This document shows positions 55,001 through 64,000 of a stretch of DNA of 64,000 nt, in pieces (position 1 is the stretch's first letter; every line of letters starts with the position of its first letter). Source of the stretch: Mimachlamys varia (taxonomy: Eukaryota > Mollusca > Bivalvia > Pectinida > Pectinidae); contig OX392545.1 of NCBI GenBank assembly GCA_947623455.1, forward strand, positions 28,471,001 to 28,535,000, in the 5' to 3' direction. The position numbers were made by a program, and so were the translations under genes. Under the pieces are notes generated by a model. It saw only the letters and a list, made by a program, of their open reading frames with translations, was not told the DNA's origin and did no database searches.

Positions 55001-55047
55001 GAGCAAAGTACCAACACAACAAGACTGAGTTCGATGATGTGCTCCAT
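52023..55047 (-). CDS. C1q-domain-containing secreted protein 2 (two exons)
   Basis: Exon 1 is 55047-54807, intron 54806-52397 (GTAAAC...TTACAG), exon 2 is 52396-52023; 204 aa predicted. A signal peptide (MEHIIELSLVVLVLCSLGVE) is followed by a helical stalk (VAAKEREIGRVQTHIKNLVE) and a C1q domain (NVMFSAQLNQ, IVFDGAVINVEDCYNSHTGI, CCKSGTYIFLW, TGTMMVLLHLDLNDEVWVSI, SFFRGFMI). It shares gene structure, splice phase and promoter with C1q-1 but has diverged strongly in the stalk and at the end of the domain, which suggests different ligands. A TATA box is about 45 nt upstream of the ATG. The role is secreted recognition or adhesion; no collagen repeats. Intact as read. Confidence 0.88.
52850..53110. 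repeat. Dispersed block shared with the TLR duplication
   Basis: In the C1q-2 intron. A diverged match to 27290-27535 and 34250-34500: GACTTCTAGAAACATCTC, GCAATTTCGAA, AGCTCTCAATCTGAAGTG, GCTGAACTCAGTCCC-type, AATGGC-TTA. A repeat family of unknown class. Confidence 0.7.
53125..53790. repeat. Direct repeat of about 340 bp
   Basis: 53125-53470 and 53480-53790 share GATTTG-GGTTAGTTT-AAGTCTCCT, CATTGTATATAAAAGGCATT and TTACTTGAAAA-CTTGTGTTTT in the same order, as diverged tandem copies inside the C1q-2 intron. Confidence 0.6.
53799..53866. repeat. GC-rich hairpin
   Basis: TTTGGGCCCACCCCTCAGGC-CCTAGGGGTC pairs with GACCCCTTAGGCCT-GGGCGGGCCCCAAA, a strong stem standing out in AT-rich intron DNA. 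Confidence 0.65.
54194..54565. mobile_element. MITE M3, in C1q-2 intron
   Basis: Bounded by TTAA (54190-54193 and 54566-54569). Ends AGGCCCAATATACGTAAC and GTTACGTATCTTGCGCCT are inverted repeats. Collinear with 47675-48056 (GATATCAGCA, CAGCAGCAGTTGAAAC, GGGCCCCACCTG, CGCTCAGGTTTACTTCGTTT). Confidence 0.78.
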
Positions 55048-55078
55048 GTTAACTGCAGGAACTATCGAAAAATGACCC

Positions 55079-55405
55079 CAGGCTCTCATATATATACAGC
55101 TTGAAATGTAAACGTGGCAATGAAGACCATTGATTAATGCAGATTCACTCAACATAATAAGGAGATGTTTTTAAATAGATGGTGACATATGGCTGTTTTC
55201 GTAAGAGATGGGGGACTAGGGACTATCCCCCCCCCCTTTGCAGAATCAGGAATGGGGAGGGATTTCCCAATATCTCTTACGAAATCAACCATATGTCACC
55301 ATTTATTTAAAACATCTTATTAGGTTGAGTGAATTTGCATTAATCAATGTTCGTCAGTGCCGTGCTTAAGTTTCTAGCTGTATATATAATTATGAGAATC
55401 TGGTA
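55079..55405. promoter_or_regulatory. Head-to-head inverted duplication of the C1q promoter
   Basis: The upstream region of C1q-2 (55079-55211) is repeated as reverse complement at 55272-55405, with a C-rich 60-bp centre. Both arms hold TATATATACAGCT, CATTGATTAATGCA, TTCACTCAAC-TAATAAG, ATGGTGACATATGG and TTTCGTAAGAGAT. The left arm drives C1q-2 leftward. The right arm points its TATA box (55381-55388) rightward to an ATG at 55438 whose frame stops after 9 codons, so the second target gene is lost. Confidence 0.8.
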
Positions 55406-55440
55406 CTTTCCTTATTAACGTTAATCATTAAGACGCAATG

Positions 55441-57099
55441 GAAATATCGAGTAGAAAGCTGTATTAGAACTTGATATTTCTGTAGGGGAGCGCTTTATAA
55501 ACACTTATAAAACAAGGAGGCAAATACACAGACATAACCCGACACACTTACACGTCACATATACAGTTGTGGGATCGCACAACTTTACACGATGTGCGGC
55601 GTGCGCACGATGGGCGAACGGTGTGTGCACGATGTGGGAACGATGCGATCCTGGGCGATGACCATCGTGGTTGATGTAAAATGAGAAATGGCTTAACACT
55701 AATATACGGCTTCGCGCTAGTTAAAACGTTTTAAGCATATTCCTACATACATTAGCTGATATTTCTATCTATATATTTCTTAATATTACGAATATATAGT
55801 CTTTTTGTAGTTTGTGAAATAACCAAATAGACACATGTTAACATTAAACACATGTTGACAAGTTCTCATTCAGGTAAATATTGACAGTTTTACGAAGTTA
55901 TACCTGTACATAGACCGTATATGTAGATGTCTCTTGCCCGGGGCACTTACAACACTCGCCTAGGTGTGAAAACACAGGTACAGTATAGTGGTGGGGAGGG
56001 GAGGGGACGGGCTGTTCAAATAATTGTCCAGTTTGTTTTCATAACGGTCGCTCGGTGATGGCTGTCGAAGCGGATCGCCGGACACGGGACAGGGAAGACT
56101 CCGACATGTTAATTACCTGTTCTGTTACATTGGAGCTGAACCCGCCCTTGACTGTCTCCTAGTCACTTTAATACTGTTTAATGTATATTGTAAAATTAAC
56201 ATAATCACAATAAATATAATCCACAATTATATAGTTTTTCGACAAGAAAGTTTCACATTTTTTTCATTCCGTAATATTTTTCGACCAATTGTACCAATCA
56301 TGCGTGTCTGCGATGAGAATCGCAAACATAAACGCACGAACTTTACATCGCCCCGTTGTGCGCACAATGGGTTAACGATGTGTGCACGATGTATGCACGA
56401 TACACACACGCATGTTTTGGTGTCTACTGCCGATGACCCCCCCCCCCCCCCCCCTCTAAACGGGCCCCGACGAAACACCCTTCCGGTCACACCTTCCTGA
56501 CAACTGGTCGTTCCACCGACATAATGCTGAGCGTCAAGATGACCTTTCCTTACAAAACTGACGAATGCTAAACTTAGGCTAAAGATAAGGCAGTGTCAAC
56601 AGAGACACTAGGAAAGAACAGCAGTTAGAAAGTAGAGAAAAGAAAAGTTACCAAATATATTCTAAGGTCATCAAATGGGGATACATGTAGCAGGAAAATT
56701 TCGTACCTGCAAAAAATTTGCTTTATCATGTGTATACGCCTTCAACATTGAATTAAATTTCGAATTGAATAGATATTTCATTTCTGATTTGGTAATCTGT
56801 CTTAGTGTGCTAAAGTATCAATGATTTTCGATGAATTTCGATTTATAGATCCAAACCTCCTTAAGCCAGGTAATTGTCTCACTATTTAACAATTGAACAC
56901 GAGAATACAAATCCCACGTATCTACTTGTTTATATATTTTGGATTCCCATTTAATACTCACGCACATGTAGCCGTTTTCTTACGTAGATAATTAAACACC
57001 AGTTATATATGTGTGTGTTATGTCATCTTTAATGATAGGGTATGCCAGACTTTCATGGTGGATTGTCTAGTCCCAGAGGTTTGCTGGAGCCTCCATAGC
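55441..57099. other. No gene; two copies of a GTGCACGATG-rich repeat
   Basis: 55560-55660 and 56325-56410 share ACTTTACA-CG, TGTGCGCAC-ATGGG and AACG-TGTGTGCACGATGT in the same orientation. The copies carry short frames in several phases that are not conserved. A 18-base C-run is at 56438-56455. The rest is AT-rich. Confidence 0.5.
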
Positions 57100-57425
57100 C
57101 ACAATAAATTTCATTTGAGTAGTGGCATGGTACATAATATACACATTTTCGTAGTACACGATTTGAAACTATACAGATACAGAACTAACTTTATTTTATT
57201 TAAAAAAAATATATTTATTTTAAATTAAAGGGGTTTTAAGCCTGACCCTTCTGCTTCTACATTAGTTTAGAAGCTAAGGGTTTCCACCTTCTGGCCCCTA
57301 AAATCACTGAAGAGTCCTATGAGGACCAAACAGCTGTATGGTGCAGTTTAGTTAATTGTTTTCCGCATACTGTATCTATTACTGAATTTAAAAGGTGCAG
57401 CACATGTGTGTGTTACGTCACCCTT
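57100..57425 (+). repeat. Dispersed repeat R2, copy 2, with mutated hammerhead
   Basis: Collinear with the reverse complement of 48990-49330. At 57304-57345 it reads CTGAAGA (57307-57313), perfect 5-bp stem II GTCCT-ATG-AGGAC (57314-57326), then CAAA instead of GAAA, then CAGCTGTA. The base at position G12, the general base of the ribozyme, is C here, which should abolish cleavage. Confidence 0.75.
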
Positions 57426-57487
57426 ATCAACGAACCATCTGTTCATATAAAAAGTAGCATGAATTGTGGTGCGAGTATAGTGTAGTA

Positions 57488-58012
57488 ACATGCTTTGCAA
57501 TTTGCGACTGTAATATCGCATTTAATTCTGTATTTCCGCGTCATCTAGCTTCAGGAGAAAAAAACATTAAAAATAAAACTAGAATATCAAAATCTTGTGT
57601 CTTTCGCTATCTTGCTGTCACCAATGGACGCAGATGTTGGTAGTGTAGTTTACCTGTACGAAAATTGCATACCTTATTAGTCTAGATCGAGGTAATATTG
57701 ATACATACTATTATGGAGATAAACAATTATTTTCAATAAAATTATTCAACATGCTTTGCAATCTGCGACTGTAATATCGCATTTAATTCTTTATTTCCTC
57801 GTCATCTAGCTTCAGGAGTAAAAAACATTAAAAATAAAACACAAATATCAAAATCTTGTGTCTTTCGCTATCTTGCTGTCACCAATGGACACAGATGTGG
57901 GTAGTGTAGTTTACCTGTACGCAAATTGCATACCATATTAGGCTAGATCGAGGTAATCGATATATAATATAATGAAGATTTACAATTATTTTCAATATCA
58001 TTATTCAATCAT
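57488..58012. repeat. Tandem duplication, unit about 262 bp
   Basis: ACATGCTTTGCAATYTGCGA begins both copies (57488 and 57749). They share CATCTAGCTTCAGGAG, ATCTTGCTGTCACCAATGGA and GTAGTGTAGTTTACCTGTAC. The C1q-1 flank at 50970-51300 has a related but single copy, so the duplication came after the C1q unit was copied. Confidence 0.8.
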
Positions 58013-58905
58013 ATTCTCGAGAACATAGAGTTCATGCATACAATTAAATGTGTGACTGTTTGTCTGTGATGTATTGAGTGTCCGTCGAACTGACGCAAGG
58101 AAGACACAACTGGGTGTTTAAAACATGACATACGTGTTATTACAGCACAAATGTTAAAATTTCGTTCTCCTTTGAGGCAGCTAGAGTGCGGAAAAGTCTA
58201 TTTGATAAGCTTAGGACAGTTCGGTCTGATCTGTTTTTTTTTCCAGATTGCTCCGCACACTGGGTGATTCTCTATGCTACAAATCTCCATGTTTAAGGTT
58301 CAACAAGCCCCCCCTCCTAAAACATGATACCCCCTGATCATATTTCAAGACCCCCTTATAAAAAATGAGAATATATCAATTTAGATATACTGAACTTGTA
58401 TATATATGCAATTAAAAGGTCAACGTAGTCAATATTAAGGCATTAGGCTGACTGATATCTTTATTACATTATAGGTCACCGGACTCGATCTCTTCAGCGA
58501 ACTAACGTATTGCTTTGAAATGGCATATTATTAAAAGTGTTTGTATATACCTAGGTCATGCAGGCATGGTTTCTCTTGAACTGGATGTGGAGAGGCATAC
58601 CGGCATAAAACGTAGATAAAAGTGGCTTTCGAAAAATCATAGTAAAACGTCCTAAAATTATATTTTACTGATTTCATATGTGCATAACTATAAACCAAAT
58701 AGAAAACTATGTAAGCCTCATATACAGTTTTTTTTCTTAACCGTTAATATTGCCATACAGAAGCTAACCATGCTATTAATAGTAAAGTAATTTTTAGTTC
58801 AAATGATCAAAACATGCTAATCTTTCATAACATCACATAGTGTTATCAAGTTCGTTTATAGATTAAGGTTGCTTAGTCTTTGTTTTCTTATTCAAAATCT
58901 TATAA
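58013..58905. other. No gene seen
   Basis: 58020-58150 is paralogous to 51350-51480 (GTGTGACTGTTTG, GTATTGAGTGTCCGTCGAAC). Beyond 58150 it is AT-rich with no frame. Confidence 0.45.
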
Positions 58906-59060
58906 TCTCATTTGAGTAGTGGCATGGTACATAATATACACATTTTCGTAGTACACGATTTGAAATTATACATAACTAGTTCAAATTTACTTATAAATTC
59001 ATAAATTAAAGGGGTTTTACGCACCTGACCTTCTGCTTCTACATTAATTTAGAAATAATG
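58906..59060 (+). repeat. Dispersed repeat R2, copy 3 (truncated)
   Basis: Matches the first half of 57100-57425 (CATTTGAGTAGTGGCATGGT, CGTAGTACACGATTTGAAA, AAAGGGGTTTTACGC) and ends before the ribozyme core. Confidence 0.75.
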
Positions 59061-59084
59061 GATTTAGAAAGACAAAAACATAAT

Positions 59085-59905
59085 AGTTTCTATGCTTTTT
59101 TAAATGAACATTATTTACTAGTTTCCTGACAAACTGGATTTCGTAAAAATCACTCTTGTGAAACTACCCTCCTCGGTATTGTCAATAGTTGGGCAATCTG
59201 ATTAAAATACAGATCCTTGTTCTCACTCCGTTTTACAAGGATCTGACAACATCCCAAAAGAGGTCACGTTCAGATGACCTTTGTTGCCTGTTTTCTTAAC
59301 ACTAAAATAAATTTCCAATGACCTGTCATCTTGCGTCAAGTCATTTCGTCACATTATTATGAACTTTTTTGTGACGAAATGCCTAACCGGACAAATACGA
59401 TTTTGCAAGCTTTGTCTCCTCAAAAGTTCACCTTCAAAATTGTGAAAGTAGTAATTTATTGGCTAATGCAAAAGGTCATCTGAACACTATGAGATTGCCT
59501 CCGATCTTAACGCAACAGAGAGAGGTTTACGGAACGGTGCGGAGATCAAGATATGATTTTAATCAGATTGACAGCCAGAATATAGTTTTTTCACTCCTGT
59601 ATTTTTCCACACTTCGCTTATTGTTGTACGGTATAGGGTGGACGTTCTCTTAATCTTACACAACATTGTCTAAAGCACAGAAACAAGCTGCTCGATTGCT
59701 ATTAGATGCTCCATTTGACACCCCGTCTGCGGAAATGTTTACTGTATTGAGATGAGTTCCAAAAAGTGACTATTTGAAATTTTAAAGAGGTGCAATGGTG
59801 TAGAAATGTGTCAATAATCTTGTACCTGAATACCTGGCAAGATAATTTGAGTTCTCTAACAACAGCAGGGTGTTCATTACATTTTAGAGTACCTGGCCCC
59901 ATCAA
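59085..59905 (+). pseudogene. LINE remnants either side of an R3 repeat
   Basis: 59085-59200 gives TGFRKNHSCETTLLGIVNSW, a Jockey/CR1-type polymerase block. 59660-59755 gives SKAQKQAARLLLDAPFDTPS, then after frameshifts CVNNLVPEYLAR and the FSNNSR...FTLRST tail, the conserved end of the same protein class. The middle of the polymerase is gone and R3 copy 59222-59640 stands in its place. Confidence 0.72.
59222..59640 (+). repeat. Dispersed repeat R3, uninterrupted copy
   Basis: Same order of phrases as 41281-41930 but without the SINE: GTGAAAGTAGTAATTTATTGG (59446-59466) is the empty site. Contains the inverted repeat CATTTCGTCACA/TGTGACGAAATG (59340-59381). Confidence 0.8.
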
Positions 59906-59914
59906 AGTAGTAGT

Positions 59915-60411
59915 TGGCACTATGCGTGCCAACGGCACGCAGCCAAAAGCGACGCCATAGGCGTCGCGGGGGGAGAGTATGAGAGGGGGCAGGGCCCCGT
60001 CTCATCATGGGGGTATGGGGGGTGTCCCCCAGGAAAATTTTGAAAGCTAGGAGGCCAAATATGGGTTTTCCAACTATCTTACAGTAGTTTTAGGAAATAA
60101 TTTAGTGAAAAAAAACACTTTTCATCTTTTTGTATGTATCATACATGCAAAAAAGTAAAAAAAAATGCATTTTTTTATTACTAAATTATTAAGAGTTGTA
60201 AAACTTCTGAGTGTACCAACTGGTGTTTTTGTTTTATTTAATAGTTTTGTGAAGAATTATTGATGTCTGTACAGTCATGTCTTGCGTCATTTTTAATAGT
60301 TGTGTTAGTGCATGGAAAATAAAACAAATTCAACATGTTGTATAGGAACAAATCTGTTTATAATGTAAAAAGAAGGGATTCACTGGTCACAGTGAATGTG
60401 CAGCAGCCTTG
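59915..60411 (-). mobile_element. 3' end region of a hAT-type element
   Basis: GC-rich G-tracts (CATGGGGGTATGGGGGGTGT, then CCCCCAGGAAAATTTTGAAA) are typical of the 3' untranslated ends of some hAT elements. The junction with the LINE remnant lies near 59905-59920. Terminal inverted repeats could not be confirmed because no matching end was found before 64000. Confidence 0.5.
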
Positions 60412-62990
60412 TCACTCAAATTCAGATTCTGATTCACCACTGAAGTAATCTGAGCCATCACTTTCACTGTCATTTTGAAGACCCAATTTTTCAGCTGCTG
60501 CATTAACCTGTTCATACACAGAGGCCGAAGATTCTTGGAGAGCACATTCATCATCTGCAATATCCTCTGGGACCAAGCTGTGCATGTCTGCTTGTACAGG
60601 AGTCCTCAAAGTCTTTTCAAGTTGAGCGGTGTGGGGTGGTTTGGGGATCTTCTTTCTTTGTTTTACTGAAAGCCAAGTGTGGACACTTGAGGCAATTAAT
60701 GCTTTACACTCTGGTGATCCTACTTTGGGACCATTGAGGGCGATTTGCATCAGAGAATTCAGCATATCCTCCTTCATTGTACTACGAAGCCGTGTTTTGA
60801 TTAATTTCAGTCTGGATGCTCCCCTCTCTGGCCATGCATTGGAGACTGGAATGACCATCAAGGCTTCTATTACCTTGCACATTAGAGGAAAGTGTGCAAT
60901 GAAAGCATACCTTTGACTGCACAGCCTCTGCAATGCCCATTCAGTTGGTGAAATGTTCCCAGCCTTTACATTTTCTGGAACTAGCCAATCCTTCATCGCA
61001 TACTTAAGAGTACCGAATGCAGCATGCAACTGTGCTTGGTTTTCAGTACTCTCTGGAAAAAAGTGTGATGCTAAAAGGCTGACATGTGTGCTGCCACAGC
61101 TCTGGAAATCTGGATGATTTTTTGGTGGTATAGCAGTGAAATCAAACACTTGCATGGCATTGAGAATTGGGGATGCGTTTTTGAACCTGCTGTTGATGTT
61201 TTCGATTAAAGATTTTATGTAATCTTGTAATAATCTTTGCAAGTACTGTACATCAGTCTCTGAACACCTGATTTTAGTGGTTGATAAGATACCATCCTTG
61301 GTGTCCTTCAGCAGCTTTTTCACGGGTGCATTGACAGCATTCTCATTTGTTAGTTCCAGAAGCGGATCCTTTGTGTGACTGATACATGGTTCAATGGTGC
61401 TGAAGTTGATTGTGCCCTGCTGGAAAGCTTTGCTCAGCTTACTGAGAATAGGCAAGACAGCATGAAGGATATACAGTGTGCCAATCTTCTTTGCCTTAGA
61501 GAATTTCTTCAGCAGACCATAACAGGCAGGATCATCCTTTAGTTGACGCAGAGTCTGCAAAATGGCAGGCAAGTCGAAACATACTGCATCAATTGCCTTG
61601 TCAAAGGACAACCATCTGGTAGCACATGCCTTCTTCAACCTCCTGGACATCTTATTACTTATTCTGGTTTCAAGGTACACTGCCTTCATCTCTTGCTGGA
61701 TCTTTAGGTACACAGACAACTTCTTTGGGGAATTATCAAAAATCTTCCACAACTGTGTCACCTCAACTTCTGCATCTTTGATTTTCTTAAGGTCCTTGTT
61801 GGTGTCTGTACATGCCAATGCCAATTTATGGCAGATGCAGTGAACAGATATCATCATTGGTACATCCTTCTTTATAATTGCGGCCAGTCCATTTTTTCCC
61901 AGTCATTACACTGGCTCCATCAGTTGCCAAACCCCTCATGTTATCGAGTGGTATACCTGCTGACTGAAGGTTTCCTTTAGTGACATCATACATAGCTTCT
62001 GCGTTTGCAGAATCAGACTTTTCTAGGACATTGGAAGAAAACAAAAATTTGCATTCAACATTGTTAGTGTTTCTGTCTATGTACTGAATGCAGCCAACCA
62101 TTTGCTCCTCGTTACTGATGTCAGCAACATCATCAACCAGAAGTCCATATGGTTGATTTGTTAGTTGTGTGGTGATCCCATCACGTATTCATAAAACATA
62201 TCCCTTATGGAAGTTGCTGAGCGGTAAGTAAAGTACTTCATTTCTGTCACACCAAGCAACTGTATCAGTGACAGAAGACTGGGGAGTTTTCTGTTTGCTA
62301 TAGCCTCTTTCGTTAGCCAGTAAATTGAGTAAAACGCCTTTTCCAAGACATCATTTTTAACCATTTCTTTTTCATCAATTTTGTTGTTGAAAAATTGAAA
62401 CTCTGTTTAGCATTTCGTTCTTAACAGTGACTTTGTGCTTGGATGAGGCAGCATGATCATTCAAAGTACTGAGCTTCAACCGAGTAGATGGCTTGGCAGA
62501 AAATGTCTCACTTTTGTTCTGGTTTGCCTTGCTGTGGTGTTTCCTACACAAAAGACAGTAAATGCCCTCACCCTCAACATACAATGCCCACCACATCCCG
62601 TTTTCTTCAGAAAAAGATATATTTTTCCTTAACAACCAGTCATGTTGAAACCTGTCTTTTTTCTTCTGACCTGACTTCTCCATATCAATCCTACCCAATT
62701 CCTTAGCAGAGGGTGAACCGCAGCCATTTTTTTCTACAGGAATTGTAATTATGGATATGTTTATCTGGAAACATCTTGTGAATAAGATTCAATGTTTCTG
62801 TTTCTGTCATGAATGTAGAAGTAGATGGTTCTTCGACAAGGACAGGTGATGGGTTTACTGAATTGCATCCTGCATGTGTATCCATTGATGATGATGAGAC
62901 AGGTGTAGGCTGTACACTTGGGGGTGTCTGATCTTTTTCAGGATGTTCATCTGCATTAAACAAAAATTGATTTTTATAATGGTGTTTCAT
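60412..62990 (-). pseudogene. hAT-type transposase gene with about four frameshifts
   Basis: Pieces read in order on the minus strand: N-terminal low-complexity part (62990-62703); BED/TTF-like zinc-binding region with YCLLCRKHH and LNDHAASSKH (62698-62375); MKYFTYRSATSIRD...YGLLVDDVADISNEEQ (62364-62110); LATDGASVMTGK (about 61940-61900); VHCICHKLALACTD, CATRWLS, then the C-terminal hAT dimerisation block PVSNAWPERGASRLKLIKTRLR...LNSLMQIAL and an acidic tail (61857-60412). This is the ZNF862/ZMYM-like branch of hAT transposases. Frameshifts lie near 62730, 62385, 62180 and 61900; two sit in A runs of 6-7 and one beside a T5 run, so some could be assembly errors. As read, the gene is dead. 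Confidence 0.82.
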
Positions 62991-64000
62991 GTTGTGTTTT
63001 AAAGTAGATATATGTGCATGATTTGATTCAGTACCATGATGGGTCCCTGTAGCTTATTGATGAAATTAACCTTAGTGTGTAGGAATTTATCCTTGACCCA
63101 ACCATGCCAATAAATAATTACAGTATATTCAGACAGTGAAATAACATTCTGATTTAAGCGGACAATATAATCCAATAGCTCATGATTCATATTCAAGCAG
63201 CATTTCATGGCTAGCCATTGCCACAACATTTACTTGCTAATCATTTCAATGCTTCTATATGATAACATCCTACTTTATAAATAGTTTGTAATTTGCTTAG
63301 TTCTCACAACTTAATTTATCCAGCATAGCATATATCATCTTCATTTAACACTTCAAGGGTAGGGTGGGGGGGGGGGGGGGTGTTCAAATGACTCTGAACT
63401 GAGAAATCTAGAAAAAGGAGAACTAGGGACAAACTTCACTTATCCTACATGAAGTTTCACATTTTTCTAAATCATTATTAATTGTAAATAATAAACACAA
63501 AAGAAAAAATAAACAAAACAAAAATTATCTTGGGTTATCCTTGAAGGTCACAGTTCCAAAACACGTAACTGAAAATGAACAACTTAAAAAACGCAAATTA
63601 AAGAAAAATAATATATAAAACACAAAATACATGTTTATAGGTTGTGATTTTAATTCTTTATTGTGTGCGAAACTTCGTAGAAAGAACCAAAGTAATGTAA
63701 TTCATCACTCCGATTCTGTGTCAGTAACGTGTGAACCAACTACATGTCAATCACGTTGATAATCATCACTCTTCAGAGAATCGCACTCCGTAGTTAATCA
63801 TTCGGTTATACAGTACCGTTGTTCGATGATGGACAGTGAAAATGCATCTAAATAACATACCCTTTTGTTTTTTCCTTGAAGAGACTTCAAAAAAATCGTT
63901 TATTCGTTTCATGATGAACCGGAAGCATGTGCTTATAGCTCATGGTCAGTCAGACGTTTTCATCGCAGCGCGAAAAAGCATCACAACACAATACCTAAAT
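62991..64000. other. No gene seen
   Basis: AT-rich, probably the 5' part or flank of the hAT element. A 14-base G-run is at about 63367-63380. No inverted counterpart of the 59920 end was found, so the element boundary is not fixed. Confidence 0.4.

Overview
The window looks like a stretch of an AT-rich animal genome, most probably a bivalve mollusc. The reasons are a Toll-like receptor (TLR) with a single cysteine cluster in a tandem family, small two-exon secreted C1q-domain genes in tandem, a tRNA-derived SINE, an LTR retrotransposon with PNMA-like Gag, and very dense MITE, foldback and minisatellite content. Species cannot be fixed from sequence alone. Host genes are few and repeats cover much of the rest.

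Layout. 1-802 is the 3' end of a TLR gene that runs off the left edge. 803-11012 holds repeats and dead elements: a pogo-like MITE, reverse-transcriptase fossils, two minisatellites and a broken LINE. 11013-20253 is a complete, young LTR retrotransposon on the minus strand, with near-identical 1003-bp LTRs, gag and pol. It lies inside an older LINE fragment. Its gag-pol junction carries a canonical -1 frameshift signal, and its pol is cut by one disabling frameshift.

21985-24660 is a full-length TLR reading frame. A 6.96-kb unit starting in the last leucine-rich repeats of this TLR and running through its 3' flank is duplicated in tandem (23753-30716 and 30717-37670). The second copy is a 5'-truncated TLR pseudogene that keeps an intact membrane-TIR frame. 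38278-39891 is an intronless seven-transmembrane receptor with a TATA box. After it come a MITE, a SINE inside another repeat, a roughly 30-copy minisatellite whose unit carries CACGTG, and several long palindromes.

45700-55440 is a C1q cluster on the minus strand: one pseudogene broken by a MITE, then two two-exon genes (210 and 204 aa predicted). Each gene has a signal peptide, a short helical stalk and a C1q domain. The introns share an older TTAA-flanked MITE, so the pair arose by duplication. The promoter of the second gene is repeated in inverted, head-to-head orientation. The first gene's intron carries, in sense orientation, a motif with every core base of a hammerhead ribozyme; a mutated copy lies at 57304-57345. 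The window ends with LINE debris and a hAT-type transposase gene with about four frameshifts (60412-62990).

The host genes fit an innate-immune neighbourhood: TLRs as membrane sensors with a cytoplasmic TIR, and C1q-domain proteins as secreted recognition molecules. No joint pathway can be proven from the sequence. All homology statements come from reading the sequence and from family knowledge; no search was run.
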